DNA of 64,000 nucleotides from Phyllostachys edulis. Its lineage: Eukaryota; Streptophyta; Magnoliopsida; Poales; Poaceae. Location of the stretch: positions 31,692,816 to 31,756,815 of the forward strand of contig CM070563.1 in the NCBI GenBank assembly GCA_036346405.1, in the 5' to 3' direction. A program made the position numbers and the translations under genes. Numbering within the stretch: the stretch's first letter is position 1; the number at the start of each line of letters is the position of its first letter. Below are positions 45,563 through 59,600 of the stretch, in pieces. The notes under the pieces are model-generated. The model was not told where the DNA came from. It made no database searches and saw only the letters and a program-made list of their open reading frames with translations.

Positions 45563-47606
45563 GTGAGTGCCACGCCGCCTCCCGATCTCGATCTCCCGCA
45601 CCCTTTCTCCGCGAATTTGCGCTGTTTCGTGGTTCGGTTGCGGTTTGATAGATTCGCCGATGGATTCGGTGTCGGTGATTTATTGTAGGATTCGGCGTAG
45701 TTGATGAGTTAGGAGGCGGCGCTTTGAGCTGATTTACATAGTTAATTGTGTTGGGGTTTATTGGTGGTTTTGTCGGTGGTGAAGGAAGGTGGCGTATTTA
45801 GCTGATTCTAGTAGTCTGTGTGGTTAAGGAGTAAGGAGTGAACATAAGTGTATAGCGTGCTATAAATAGTGTAGTGAATTCAGCTTTTTCGCTATGATTT
45901 TCGTTATCGAGTAAATTGGCGGATGTACGCAATTCGCTGTGGGGTAAGTGCCCCCGCGGATAAGACAAGCAAATTGTTGCCACTTGGTGTTTTGAGCTGT
46001 TTGGGGTGGGAATTGGCTGGGAGATTTTGTCGTTGTGCAGGATGACTGGATGAGTGAATTAATGCGGTAAATGTGGGACTTAGCTACTTTTAGCTAACTT
46101 GGTGAACAGAGAGTAATGTAATGTAGGTGTCTGCGATCATTGCTTGTTGGAATGGATGAGATATTTTTAGTGGCTTTATATGTGAAAAATTGCCATTTTT
46201 TAGAGTAGTTGTGAAGACATTTAAAAGGAAAAATTGGCTTCGTACCACGCAAAGGTGACTAGTTTAGGAAAGTACCATACAATTTAATTGGTTCACTTTA
46301 ATACCACTGGAAATTCTCACGGGAAATTCTCATAGTTACTCATTTTGCCATTTCCGTTCACTTATGCGCAAGGGCCGTCAGGTGTGAATCGTTTGCCCCT
46401 TTCATTTCCCTTGTCTTTTTCTCTCCTCTCACCTCTTTCATTCTGCCTTCAAAGTGCCACGTTGCCCCGATGCAAAGGATTGTGAGTGGTTCAAAGTGGC
46501 AGTGGTGAATAGGCTCTGGGGGAAGGCTTTGGAGAAAGCTGGAATGTAGGCTAGGGATGCTAAGATAGTTCATAGTTCACACTGATGAAGCTTGAACTAT
46601 CCACACAACTAAACCACATCGAATCAATCAAACCAACCAAACACAAAGGTAAAAAGTGAGGGCATGTACAATGGTACAGACAGCTGCTGTCTATAGCAAC
46701 TCTCTATGTCATCTGTAGACAACACTAAAGACAGCTCATACAATAGGTTGTGGTGATACAGTCGGCTAAAGGATTGTAGACAACACACAATCTTTTAATG
46801 CTTTCTTGGTTCTGGTGTGCTACAGTCGGCTACAGGATTGTAGACAACACATTTCTCTCTCTCTTTATTCTCTTTCATCCACATCAGCTTAAATCCTACG
46901 AGGCAGAGGCTATAGACAGCTGATGTAAGCCCATTGTACATAACCTGAGGGACACTACACAAACAGAAGAGGAATCAAAAAAAATAAAAGAAAGAACCGA
47001 TGGAGACAGCTACCTGGCATGTCGGAGCTCACTGCGGCAGCAATCTCCTTCATGGCACCATTTGATGCCTATTCCAAAAGCTGAAGTCCATAAGATTGTG
47101 TGTGTGTTATGGTCCAATATCCACGGAAGTACTGTAGCACCACGAGCGTGTACTGTACCGTGCGCGTACTGTAGCGCCTCGAGTGACTGTAGCGTGTGGG
47201 TGTTAGGCAGGATTTGTTATTTAGGAATCTATCTGTTACTGTTAAATGTTTGGTAGTATCTATTAGTTAGATAAATTATTATTAGATTGGATTGTTAGAG
47301 ATAAGTTTCCTTATAGACTACGATGCACTGCACGAGATACCCAGACGTTTATATGGGTATGTACTAAGATGCAGCGATACTAAGATTTCTCAAAAAAAAA
47401 AAAAAAGACGCTCTAAGACGCAAAAGATATATATAATAAAAATATATAATATAAAAGATAACTGATAAAACATAAATACTAGTCACTCATTTCATTAGTA
47501 TATATAATGCTTTTACTCTAGTCAGCCCTTTAATCCTTGCCCTTGCGCCTGACCTCTTTACTCTGCCTCTTACTCGACTCCAGAGCACTACATCTCCCAG
47601 GCTGCA

Positions 47607-47652
<46 letters not shown>

Positions 47653-50600
47653 CATGGAGGCACGGAGCTCATCTTCCTCCAAACTCTACTGCTTCCCTCT
47701 CATCATCCCCTCTCTTCCAATCGGCATAGCGCGCAGATGAAGCCCCCAAACAAAGGTGCCCGCAGACGGATCTGCGTCATTGTTGTTCGATCAAGCCTCC
47801 CTTTCAGTGCTTACGCCTGCCGCCCGACGGCCGCACGCTTCAGATTCATACCATCATTGCTTTGGTTGCGCCCCTATGCTCCTCGCGGCGCCGGCCGCTT
47901 TCCCCGCCTTTGCCGCGCTTCGCCACCCAGATTCACGCTGCTGTTCGAGTCATTCGTCGCTCGACACGTCCGGTATCAGATCAAGCCGCACCGAGCCAGA
48001 CGGTAGTGTATCTTGCCGGTGCCGGTACGCGACCCATGAGTCGCATCTGCAGACGAGCTTATAGATTATTTCTTAAGGGTCAAGTTGGGTTGTCTCTATA
48101 AAAGGGATAGCATAGCATGTATCCATTATCAACGAAGCAAAGAAATAAACAAGTTAGTCCCTAACCGGTTGGCTAAAGATCAGAGCGTCCTTGTTCGTTG
48201 GGAAGAGTCCTGGCCGATCTTGGAGGGCGATCTCTCGCCTCCCTGGCTAATCAGGCCTTAGAGCCTCGCTACCTCGACAGAGAAGAGCCCTACTGGCGGT
48301 TAGATAAGAGCGATTGTTCTACCCTCGGTCTTTGGACCCGTACTCAACCAACGACCACAACATTTGGTATCAGAACCACTCACCATGGCTTTCGGTGCCG
48401 CACTATCTCTCTTGGAGAAGTTGAAGGCTAACAGCGAAGAACAGAAGGTCTTACTCGACAACATGGCTGCTGTCCGTTGGAGCTTCGTTAATCCTCGTCC
48501 ATGTGTCGTCATCAACATACCCTCTCATCAACATGGGGGGCACCAAGGACTTCAACCGTGGCCATCACCGCAGCTCGAGGACGAGCTGCCTCACCGCGAG
48601 GGGTGTAATGTTATGGCCAAATATCGACGAAAGTACTATAGTGCGTGTGTACTGTAGCACCATGAGCGTGTACTGTACCGTGCGCGTAATGTAGCGCCTC
48701 GTGTTACTGTAGAGGCATGGGTGTTAGGCAGGAGTTATTTAGGAATCTATCCGTTAGGTGTTTGGTAGTATCTATTAGTTAGGCAAGTTATTATTAGATT
48801 GAATTGTTATAGATAAGTTTCCTTATAGATTATTTCTTAGGGGTCAAGTCGGGTCGTCCCTATAAAAGGGATAGCAAAGCATGCATCCATTATCAAGAAA
48901 GCAAAGAAATAAACAAAGTTAGTCCCTAACCGGTTGGCTAAAGATCACAGCCTCCTTGTTTGTCGAGAAGAGTCCTGGTCGAGCTTGGAGGGCGATCTCT
49001 CGCCTCCCTGGCTAATCAGGCCTTAGAGCCTCGCTACCTTGACAGGGAAGAGCCCTGCCTACTGGCGGTTAGATAAGGGCGAGTGCCCTACCCTCGGTCC
49101 TTGGACCCGTACCCAACCAATGGCCACAACAGTGTTACTGTTGTTAAAAAGTCTTGTACATTCTCTCTCTCCTCTTAGTCCATGTGGCTCATGTAGCCCA
49201 TAAGGCCCATGTAATTCTCTATATATACCCTCTTATTAATGAATAAGATGCACAGTTGTGAATAGCAAAACCCTAACCTCAATTATTCTAACATGGTATC
49301 AGAGCCAATCTCCAGCCCTACCCCTATTTCCATATCCGCCGTCATTGTGTTTGCCCCTCCACTGTGAGCCGGCGAGCCCTGAGCCGCTACTCGGCGGCAT
49401 CTTCCCATCTGGAGTCCCCTGCTTGTCGCTTGGAGCTCCCTCAAGCGACGAAGCATCCTCTACTTCGTCGTCGCCTGCATCTGGAGTTCCCCCGAGTGAC
49501 GAAGCATTCGGATCCAACACCGCTGCCTCTGCTCCGACGTCATCCTCTGGTGCGCCTCAAGCCATCCTCGCCGCACCTCCGGATCTGTCGCCTAGAGCTC
49601 CTCCCCTGCTCCTTGTCTCCGTCCGCCTCTGCTTCGACGTTGTCCTTCATCCTCGCCACACCTCCGGATCTATCCTCCCCTGCTCTTGTGATCGTTCCTC
49701 TCTTCAAGCACCAGAGAGATGGGGTTTTCTTATGCACGTGCAGTATCTGAGCCAAGTACCTATCAGGAGGTAGCTAGTATACTTGAGTGGTAGTTGGCTA
49801 TGACTGAGGAGCTTACATCATTAGAGTCTACAGGCACTTGGGATCTTGTTCTGCTTCCATCTGGAGCTAAGCCTATAGGTTTGCAAATGGGTGTACAAAG
49901 TAAAGGACAAGTCAGATAGTTCAGTGGAGCGATACAAGGCTCTCCTTGTTGCAAGAGGTTTTCAGCAGGCTTATGGTCGAGATTATGATGAGACTTTTGC
50001 TCCAGTTGCTCATATGACTACAGTTCGTACACTCATTGCTGTTGCAGCGGTACGCTCATGGACTATATCTCACATGGATGTCTTCGTGGCGATCTACATG
50101 AGGTCTATAATCTATATGCATCCACCCCTCAGTGTTGAGGCTCCTACAGGCTATGTTTGCCGTCTTAGGCGTGCTCTATATGGTCTCAAGCAGGCTCCTC
50201 GTGCTTGGTTTGAGTGTTTTAGTTCTGTGATTCGAGCTGCGGGTTTTACTTCAAGTGAGCATGACCCTGTCTTGTTTACTCACACTTCTCAGCGAAATTG
50301 TACTTTGCTTCTGCTCTATGTAGATGATATGCTGATCACAGGAGATGACATGGATTATGTGACTTTTGTCAAAAAGAAATCGAGTGAATAGTTTATGATG
50401 TCCAATTTGGGACCATTGAGCTATTTTATGGGGATTGAGGTTCATTTTGATGGTGATGGTTACTACCTCTATCAGCATCGCTACGTTCAGGATCTGATTG
50501 CTCGCTCTGGAATGACTGATACTCGCAATGCTGCCACCCCTTTGGAGCTTCACTTGCAACTTCGACCTACAGACGGTGTACCACTGACAGATCCTTCCCG

Positions 50601-53600
50601 CTATCTTCAGCTCGTTGGGAGCCTTGTTTATCTCACTGTCACCAGGCCAAACATTGCTCATACTGTTCATGTGTTCAGCCAATTTGTCAGTGCTCCCACA
50701 TCAGTCCACTATGGTCATATTCTTCGTATGCTGAGATACTTGAGGGGGTCTGCGTTCAGATCTATGTCAGTTCGAGTCAGCTCTAGCTTCACGCTTACTC
50801 TGACTCCACTTGAGCGAGTGATCCTGCTGATTGCCGATCTATCATTGGCTACTACATCTCTCTTGATACTTCACTCATCGCCTGGAAGCCCAAGAAGCAA
50901 ACTGTGGTGTCACGCTCTAGTGCAGAGGCTGAGCTTCGAGCCCTTGCTGCTACCACCTTAGAGATCATTTGGCTTTGATGGCTCTTAGCTGATCTCGGTG
51001 TCTATTGTGACCATCCTACACCTCTATTTTGTGACAATACAAGCGCCATCCAGATTGCTAGTGATCCAGTGAAGTATGAGTTAACAAAGCATATTGGTGT
51101 AGATGCATCCTTCACACAGTCTTATTGTCAGCAATCGACCATCGACCTCAAGTATGTATCCTCAGAGCTTCAAGTCGCAGATTTCCTTACTAAAGCTTAG
51201 ACTTGAGAACAACATCGGCTTCATCTACTCAAACACAGTGCGTCAGATCCTCTTGATCCACCTTAAATTTGAAGGGGGTGTTAAAGAGTCTTGTACTTCT
51301 CTCTCTCTACTCTTAGCCTAGTGGCATACGTAGGACAAAAATAGAGGGGGTGCTCATAAAAGAAAGCTAATATGATAAAAACCGTACCAAACATACATAA
51401 TATATTTGAATGTCTAATGTAATCGAAATTCATACATAAATAAACAAGAGAGAAACCGAGAATGTAAAATACACCTAAGGTAGTACCTGGCTAATAAATA
51501 TAACAGTCTGAATGCCTATAAATACGGACGAGTAGAAATCTGTAGAACAAAAGTAGTTGAATTAGTGAGACAATCAGAAAAATTGTTATTAATTACAAAT
51601 ATTGACATGAAATGGAACATACCACAAAACCGCTAGCTGTGACTAATTAGTGAGACAATGGTGTCATCCGGATTAAAATCAATCTGAGGCTTCTTTGGTT
51701 GAGTTGTGCTCTTATTGGTTCGAGGAGTACTCGTATTTGGATTGCTGGAGAAATAACTACGCAAAGTTCGTTTGTCCATCTTTTATAAATCTACAACAAA
51801 TTGTATATAATCTGTGACCGTGAGTACTAAATACATGTAACTAGAATAGACAAGTAGACTGTAGACAACATCACAATATCATCTCAACATTCCAATTTCC
51901 AAGTTTCTAAGTTTCTAGCTATTTGAATCATTCCAAAATCCAAATGAAACTTTACCTCAACGCAACAAATTGGAATATAGAGCTCCACGGCCACGCCTCC
52001 AGGCCCTCCACCAGTCCACCTAACTCCTGAAGCTCCTCTTCCTGACTGCCTCCTCACACAGTACTAACTCAGGCACTCAGCTCGGGCAATCGCCAGTCGC
52101 CCAGTCGGGCGTCCTGCTCCTGCGAGTGTGGGCTGCGATCCTGGGCCTCCTGGCGTCTTGCCGAGTGCATCCTAGCGCCTAGGGATGGGAAATGGTAAAG
52201 GATAATCCGTTTTATCCGATATTCGTATTCGAGAAACCGCAAATGTGGTAAGTAAAATCCGCATTCGAATAGTATTCGTATCCGTATTCAGTGTTATTCG
52301 TATTCGGAAAAAATGGATAGTATTCGTATCCGTATTCGGTGTTATTCGTATCCGAGAAAAAACAGGATAGTATCCGAAAAAACAAATACTATCCGGGAAA
52401 AACGAATACAAATACTATCTGTTTTTTCCCGGATAGGAATACGAATGCTATCCGTTTTTTTCCCGGATACGAATACGAATACTATCTGTTTTTTTTCCCA
52501 AATACGAATACAAATACTATCCGAATTTTTCTCGGAGCGTTTATGTTTCGACGGGGTCTAGATTCGGTGCCGAATATATGGCTGTTGGGTGTTGTTACGA
52601 CTCGTGTAGACTGTAGATGTGTAGTCATGTTACATAAATTTGTTCTACCGAGATTTGTCGCAAAAGTTGTAGGATATTCGTATTCGACTGAATTGAGTAC
52701 ATATTCAATTCGAATTCGTATTCGAGAATGTTCGAATTCGTATTCGTTTTAAAAATATGGATTCATATTCATATTCGGGACTATTCGATCTGTTTCCATC
52801 CCTACCAGCGCCCCAGCCCCCGGCGACGCCGTCGGCCGAGCGCCTAGCCCCGGGCCCGAGCACCAACTGGCGTATCCATGTATTGGCTATGGCCTATGGC
52901 GGAGCCGTGGAGGCCCAACCCGTCGTTTCATCGTGTCGCCATCGGCGGCTATGCTCGCTTTGCTAACGCCAAGGCCTCCACGGCCGTGGTCAGCTCGTCG
53001 CCTCGCCAGTCGGCCACACGTGCACCAGGTGAGCTGCGCTGTTAAGGGATAGAATTAGGATTTAGATTTTGGAGAGTGGGGATTGCCGAATGGGGAATTG
53101 GATTTGGGGATTGAGTTGTTGTCTTCATGAGTATCTTTGCTTTCTTCTTCTTCAGAGCTTCTTCCCCTTCCATGGCTGCTGGCTATCACTGCCTCCTTCC
53201 TTCTTTTCTTGGTTCTTGATTGCGCCACTACCGCCGGCCGGTACTTTGTCCATGGATGGAAGGGTCGGAGTTGATGGTAGTAGGGGTTTTCCAGGGATGC
53301 GGCGGCTAGAGCCGGTGCGTACGCCCCTGCGCGCACCGGTGGTCCGTCCACCACTGTCTTAGCCCATGAGGTTTCTGTGAGATTGGGTGGTTGCTAGCTG
53401 GAGGAGCTTGTCGTGAGGGCGGTCCCCCTCATGGCATGTGCAATGCTCGCCTTCAGTGGTCATGGACTATACTAAAATGAGTAATGGTTTATACCTTTTA
53501 GTGGTATTAAAGTGAACCAACTAAATTTAGTGGTATTTTGCTAAATATAGATCTTTCAGCGGTAGATAGCCAATTTCCCCTTTAAAATAATTGCTTTAGT

Positions 53601-56600
53601 CCATGTGGTTGAATTTTTCTTTGTTGGTACAATTGACTTTTATAATGCTAACACAGCTGGATCAATAGTTGTGCTTTGAGTGAATTGGTAAAATATCTTA
53701 TTATAAAAGTATAGATTCCTTGGCTTATTCTGATGTTAGTTCGGTGTATGTGTGCAGAAAGCTGCCAAGTTTGACCTTGTCACAGTCAGTGGTCACGGGT
53801 ACTGCAGCACCATAATATGGCGTGCAATATTGTAGTGCTTTCCTTTAAAGTCGAATTAGTTTATGAAGGGATAGGATTAGTTCTTTGGTTCCCAAAATAT
53901 CATGCTAGTTTCTAAGAAAAAGGTTGAGTATACTTTTTCTTTCTCCTTGAGCCCCGGGGCTTCCAACCTCTTTCTTCACGGCAGTTACCCTGTTATGATG
54001 GTCATAACAAATCTCAGCTTATCTCAGTAATTTGGTAATTACATCTGGGGGTTTGGGAGTTTTCCATAATTATCTTTTAATCCTTTATCATTATGAGTTG
54101 TAGAGTTAAGGTCTTGGTAAGAATGTTTGGTTGATGGGCATGATACTAGAGATGATACCCTTCCTTTTTCAGATGTTGCTACTAATCATGGCGATTTCTT
54201 CTATCTTAACTTAAATGCATGATGTGCATGATACTTCATTAGTTGATGTGCCACATTTGGCTATTATCTCTCACTCTCTGTCCTGTTTGACTTCTACCTT
54301 CTCCCTTTTTTACAATGCTATCCTTTTGCACTAACTAAGAAACTCCATCATTAAATTTTCTGTAGAATCTTTGGTGAATGAGGCTCTACTCCCTGTTATT
54401 TGTATGTCTTTGGCTCTTTGCCCTACCACAATTTATTTTGTGAGCTCTAGTGATGGTGGTTATCGTATTTTTATTTTTTTTACATTGAAGTTCCCGTCAT
54501 TTCACTTAAATCCTATGGTTAATCGATTTCAGTTGCTAACAACCAAATAGACCAAATTTGACACCTTAAGAATGCATTATAACCTTCATCTATGTATTAA
54601 CTTCTCTAGCAGCTGGGACTTAGATGCTAATTATTTTCTCTATACTTTTTTCCCCTCCAGATTGCCTATTTGCCAAGAAGGTTTGGAATGCGCAAAATGC
54701 TGGTGCCTCAGCAGTGCTTGTAGTTGATGACAAGGACGAGCCACTGATAACAATGGATTTACCTCGGGAAGATGATGAGGCTGGAAAATATATACAGAAC
54801 ATAACCATTCCTTCCGCACTAATCGATAAAAAATTTGGTGAACAGCTGAAAAAAGCTGTTAAAGGTGGTGAAATGGTAAATGTGAATCTTGATTGGAGGG
54901 AAGCTGTTCCACATCCAGATGATCGGGTTGAGTATGAGTTGTGGACAAATAGCAATGATGAATGTGGGCCTAAATGTGATATGCTGATGAATTTTCTGAA
55001 GGAATTGAAAGGAGCTGCCCAAGTACTTGAAAAAGGTGGTTATAGTCAGTTCACACCCCATTATATAACTTGGTACTGCCCTCAAGCATTTGTCGTCAGT
55101 AAGCAATGCAAGTCCCAGTGTATAAACCATGGAAGGTACTGTGCACCTGATCCAGAACAAGATTTTAGCACTGGCTATGAAGGAAAAGATGTTGTGGTAG
55201 AGAACCTGCGACAGCTTTGTGTGTTTAAAGTTGCAAACGAGAGCAAAAAACCATGGATCTGGTGGGATTATGTGACTGATTTTCACATAAGGTGCCCGAT
55301 GAAGGACAAGAAGTATAACAAAAAATGTGCAGACACTGTCATCAAATCACTAGGTTGGGTCTTATTTTCTTTCAGAAAATCTCCTAGTTTCCTTTACCTA
55401 AGCATGTTTATAGTAATTACTTCGACTTACTTGATTGGAGGTTTTAACTTTTAAATATGCTGGTTATCTGCTTTCTGTTCCCAGTTTGTTACGACTTGAA
55501 TTAGTGTGTACTTATGTACACAGTACATAGCATGACATGCTGAATTAGTATGTACTTTTGTACATAGTCCATGGCATGGTATGCCATCAGGCATGCAGTT
55601 TGTGGATAAAATGGCATCACTAATTCAGTATAGTACATGTAACAACTATAATGTTTTTACACTTCAAACAGGTTTGGATGTGAAGAAGGTTGATAAGTGC
55701 ATGGGAGATCCAAATGCTGATTCTGACCACCCGTTGCTTAAAATGGAGCAGGACGCACAGGTGAAGTGACCTTGCGATGCTTAGTTTGTTGTGAAAATTC
55801 TTAGTAAAACACAGCCCTGCAGATCTTTTTTTTAACAAGCATGGCGGATTATTATCAACTAACATTTATCATCCTCAATGCTACTTTCATATCTCGGGGT
55901 TTCATATGAGCTGTTATGTTGTATAGATTGGGAAAGGTTCAAGAGGAGATGTTACTATATTGCCTACTCTTGTTGTGAACAATCGACAATATCGAGGTAA
56001 ATGTTCCCCGAGAACTATAATAAACTTCATCCACTCTTGCTGATTTTAACCTGGAAAGAAATACAGGAAAGCTTGAGAGGAAAGCTGTCCTCAAAGCTAT
56101 TTGTGCTGGCTTTGAGGAAACTACTGAGCCAAATGTTTGTCTGAGTGACGGTACAAATAAAGAAACTATTCTGTTTTTTCCCTACTCTATATTTAGTTGA
56201 ATATGGATCACTAATTCTTGTGTTGTTCCAAAACAGATATAGAAACTAATGAGTGCCTGAATGACAATGGTGGTTGCTGGCAAGACAAAGCTGCTAATGT
56301 AACAGCTTGCAGGGTATGTGTGGATAAGTATAAGATTTTCACCTTGGTATCTTAACAACTCTCCAATTTTCTCACTTTCCTTTCTTTATCAGGACACTTT
56401 CCGTGGCAGAGTGTGTGAATGCCCTACATTCAATGGTGTGCAGTTCAAAGGCGATGGCTACAGCAACTGTGAACGTAATATACTTTTGTTCTCTATGCTT
56501 GTAATCTTGTATATAGGAATAGGCGTTGAAACAATTAGCTTCCTTAGTGTAATTTATGATTGCTTTTAACACCACTTGCATGAGTAAGGGACTAATAATG

Positions 56601-59600
56601 AGCCCATGGTTGATGAACAAATTTCCAGTTAGTGAATTCTGTTGCAGTATGTGAAAGTTAGATTGATACAAAGAAAACATGTTTAGTATAGTTTATACAT
56701 ATGCAAGTGTGTGTCTACACTGAGTGCAACCTATTGAAAGGGAATGTTTTATTGTGGTGATTCCTGAGATAGAACTTCGACAACAGCGAAAGTTGGTCGC
56801 TAGATTGATCGCAATAGGCAACACTGAGAATGTTCTGTTCGCTTCCTGGCTAGTCCCCACTTCCCAGTTCCCACATCTCTCTGGGTTTAAGAAGTGGGAC
56901 TGAAACCGGCCGAACTTTAGCATGAAATTCTGAATGCTGCCATCCTGCCTTGCGGGATTACTAAAAACTGACAAGAAACTGTTTTCTTTGGGGTGTTAAA
57001 CCATCTTTGAATGGACCATTTTAAATCTGCGAAACAGGGCTGAGATGTTATGTTACCCTTTTGTTATATTCTATGCATGTGTCATGTTGGAGGAACTGGG
57101 GAGGAGCTAGGGGTGTCAATCGAATCCGAATTATCCGTTTTATCCGGCATCCGAATTCGGTTGGTAGCGAATATGGTTTAGGTTTTTCCATCTAATGAAC
57201 AATTTCTCCCCTATTCGTATTTGTATTCGTATTCATATAAAAAATATGGATACGAATATGGTATGGACTTTTGCCATCAGAAATGTTATTTGATCTACAC
57301 TATTTGTATTCGATAAAACAATATAAATATTTTATTGCAGTATAGCTAATTAGTTGGATGAGTATTTTTAGTTTAATATGAATTCATGTTTTTAGGTGAA
57401 ATAGATAAACTAGAATGATTAGGTGTGCTATGTATGAGGATAAAGTATCATAAATATCTTGCAATTACCTAAGTTTTGAGGATATCCGAATCCGACCGAA
57501 TTCACTTGTTAGCTTCAGTTTACCAGACAGTTCATATAAATCAGCATAGTGAAGTCCATACTCGAAAAGTGGTATGAACAGTCCTAATGCCATCCAATAA
57601 TATTGATATTGTATAGTGGGCAAACTGTTTGTTTTGTACTGATGATGTCTTGCTCAATCAGGCTCGTAAGCACTGAGCTGCTGAGCAGTGACAATTTCAT
57701 CATTGTGATTCTTATTTGAATTAGTATTGCGAACTTACACATCTTAGGATACCATTGTCTTTCTTTTAATTAGGCATCACTGTTTGCCACAAACTGAAAT
57801 ATGGACAAGTTTGCTCTAATAAACAATTTATATATAGATACTTTTATATGAATAATTTATTTTATTTGCAGCTGCTGGGCCAGGAAAATGCTTGATAAAC
57901 CACGGAGGATGTTGGCATGAAACCCGTAACGGCAAAACATTCTCAGCTTGTCACGTATGTTTTAGGCTTGTCACAGAAAACATGTGATACACTATTACAG
58001 TATTGCTGACTACTGATCAGTTCTCTCAATAAAAATTTTACTTTGCAGGAATCTGGAGATGGGAAATGCCAGTGTCCAGCTGGTTTCCGAGGGGATGCTT
58101 TTAAAAAATGTGAAGGTACTCTGTGATGTACCACTATAAGTTGCCATAGCCTCGCGTTAGATGCTTATTTTACATTGAACTTATTCTGTAACAAAAATGT
58201 TCTGCTAAAACCTTAATTCGTCTGGTCCAATTTACTTGTCATTTTAGCTGTGTGGACGTGCACATAGAACATGGATTAAATGCCTTCTTTTTTTACATAT
58301 GTTACCCCTTTAATTGTATATCCATCTAACACCACTGCCAGCAAGCAGTTAATAGGGTATTTGGCGGAAAATGTTTGCCTACAAAAACCAAACAACTGGT
58401 ATTTGCAAACCAAAACCAAGTTGCTAAAACATCTATTTTGGACTGGAGTTAGTATTAATTTAAACAGAGGGGTTACAAATTTAGTGCAATGCAGAACATA
58501 CAATACATCTTAAACTGCAGCTTATTTTCCATTCACCTTTGCAGACATTGATGAGTGCAAGGAGAGAAAAGCCTGTCAGTGTCCTGAATGCAGTTGCAGA
58601 GATACATGGGGTGGCTATGAATGTTCTTGCAGTGGAGACCTTTTGTACATCAGAGAGCACGACACTTGCATAAGTAATATCTATTTGATACATCTATGTT
58701 TAATATATCACTTACATATCACTTGGATGGTTAATCTGTAGGTAAGACAGCAATTCAGGCTAAAGCAGCATGGGCTGCAGTATGGGGGATCTTGATAGTC
58801 TTGGTTGTTGTGGCAGCGGGAAGTTATGTCGTATACAAGTACAGACTAAGGGTAAGCTAGCACGCACACAGCATTATCTTCATTATTATAGCTTTCGTTA
58901 TTAAACCTTGTTAAATGATGGATGAATCTGCTCTCCCCCCAACAGCTTGTTCCTTGCTTAGAAATAACTACATTTCCTTAAACAAAATTCTATTTTATGT
59001 TAACATTCCCTTTTAGGTTCTTTGATAAAATAGTCATGTGCAGGAAATGCTTGCTCTATTAATCCGGTTATATCAGCCAATCCTGGATCTGTGTTGTTAC
59101 ATGTTAAACTGTTAACACATTCAACCGGTTTCATTTATATGCAAAATAAGATACATTTCTGATCAATTTGAGTCTAGATGTCTTATGCTATTGCGTTACA
59201 AATGAAGATTGGTCAATAATGCATCTAAACTTAAGTAATGGAAAAAAATGCCACAAAGTAGATGTCTCATGTTGGTGCTGTTTGTGTTTATTTACTTATT
59301 ACTTGGTACTTGAGATGGCAGCAGTTTTGATAAATTACACTTTACTACACTTAGCATGTACATTATAGAACAGTGAGCACTATTCTAGTAGAAGATGATC
59401 TGCGCTCTTGCTTTTCATACTCATACATCCTTAGATTATGGTTTACTGGAACGCTCGGTGGCACATTTAGCATTTATGTCTTGTGTGACCTCAATGCTCT
59501 TTTGCCTCTTGCCATGTACTATGTGTTGCTTGTTAAACCTAAAAGATTGAAACTGGTCAAGTTATCTGTCAGTTGATTAAATTTTGTCCTTGAAGAGGAA

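Larger units (their letters stand above)
46227..53578. mobile_element. Mutator-like element (7.35 kb) filling VSR intron 1
   Basis: The left end, ggaaaaattggct to about 46315, and the reverse complement of the right end at about 53500..53578 align over some 80 bases. They share 'ttggttcactttaatacca' at corresponding positions. Flanks are catttaaaa (46218..46226) and cctttaaaa (53579..53587), 8 of 9 bases identical, as expected for a Mutator TSD. No mudrA-type transposase is seen, so it would be non-autonomous. Several other elements are nested in it. The alternative is two separate related elements in opposite orientation. Confidence 0.6.

Noticed and set aside
54624..54660. Upstream extension of VSR exon 2 as coding sequence
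   Set aside because: These bases are a polypyrimidine tract ending in the acceptor AG at 54659..54660, and splicing there keeps the VSR frame.
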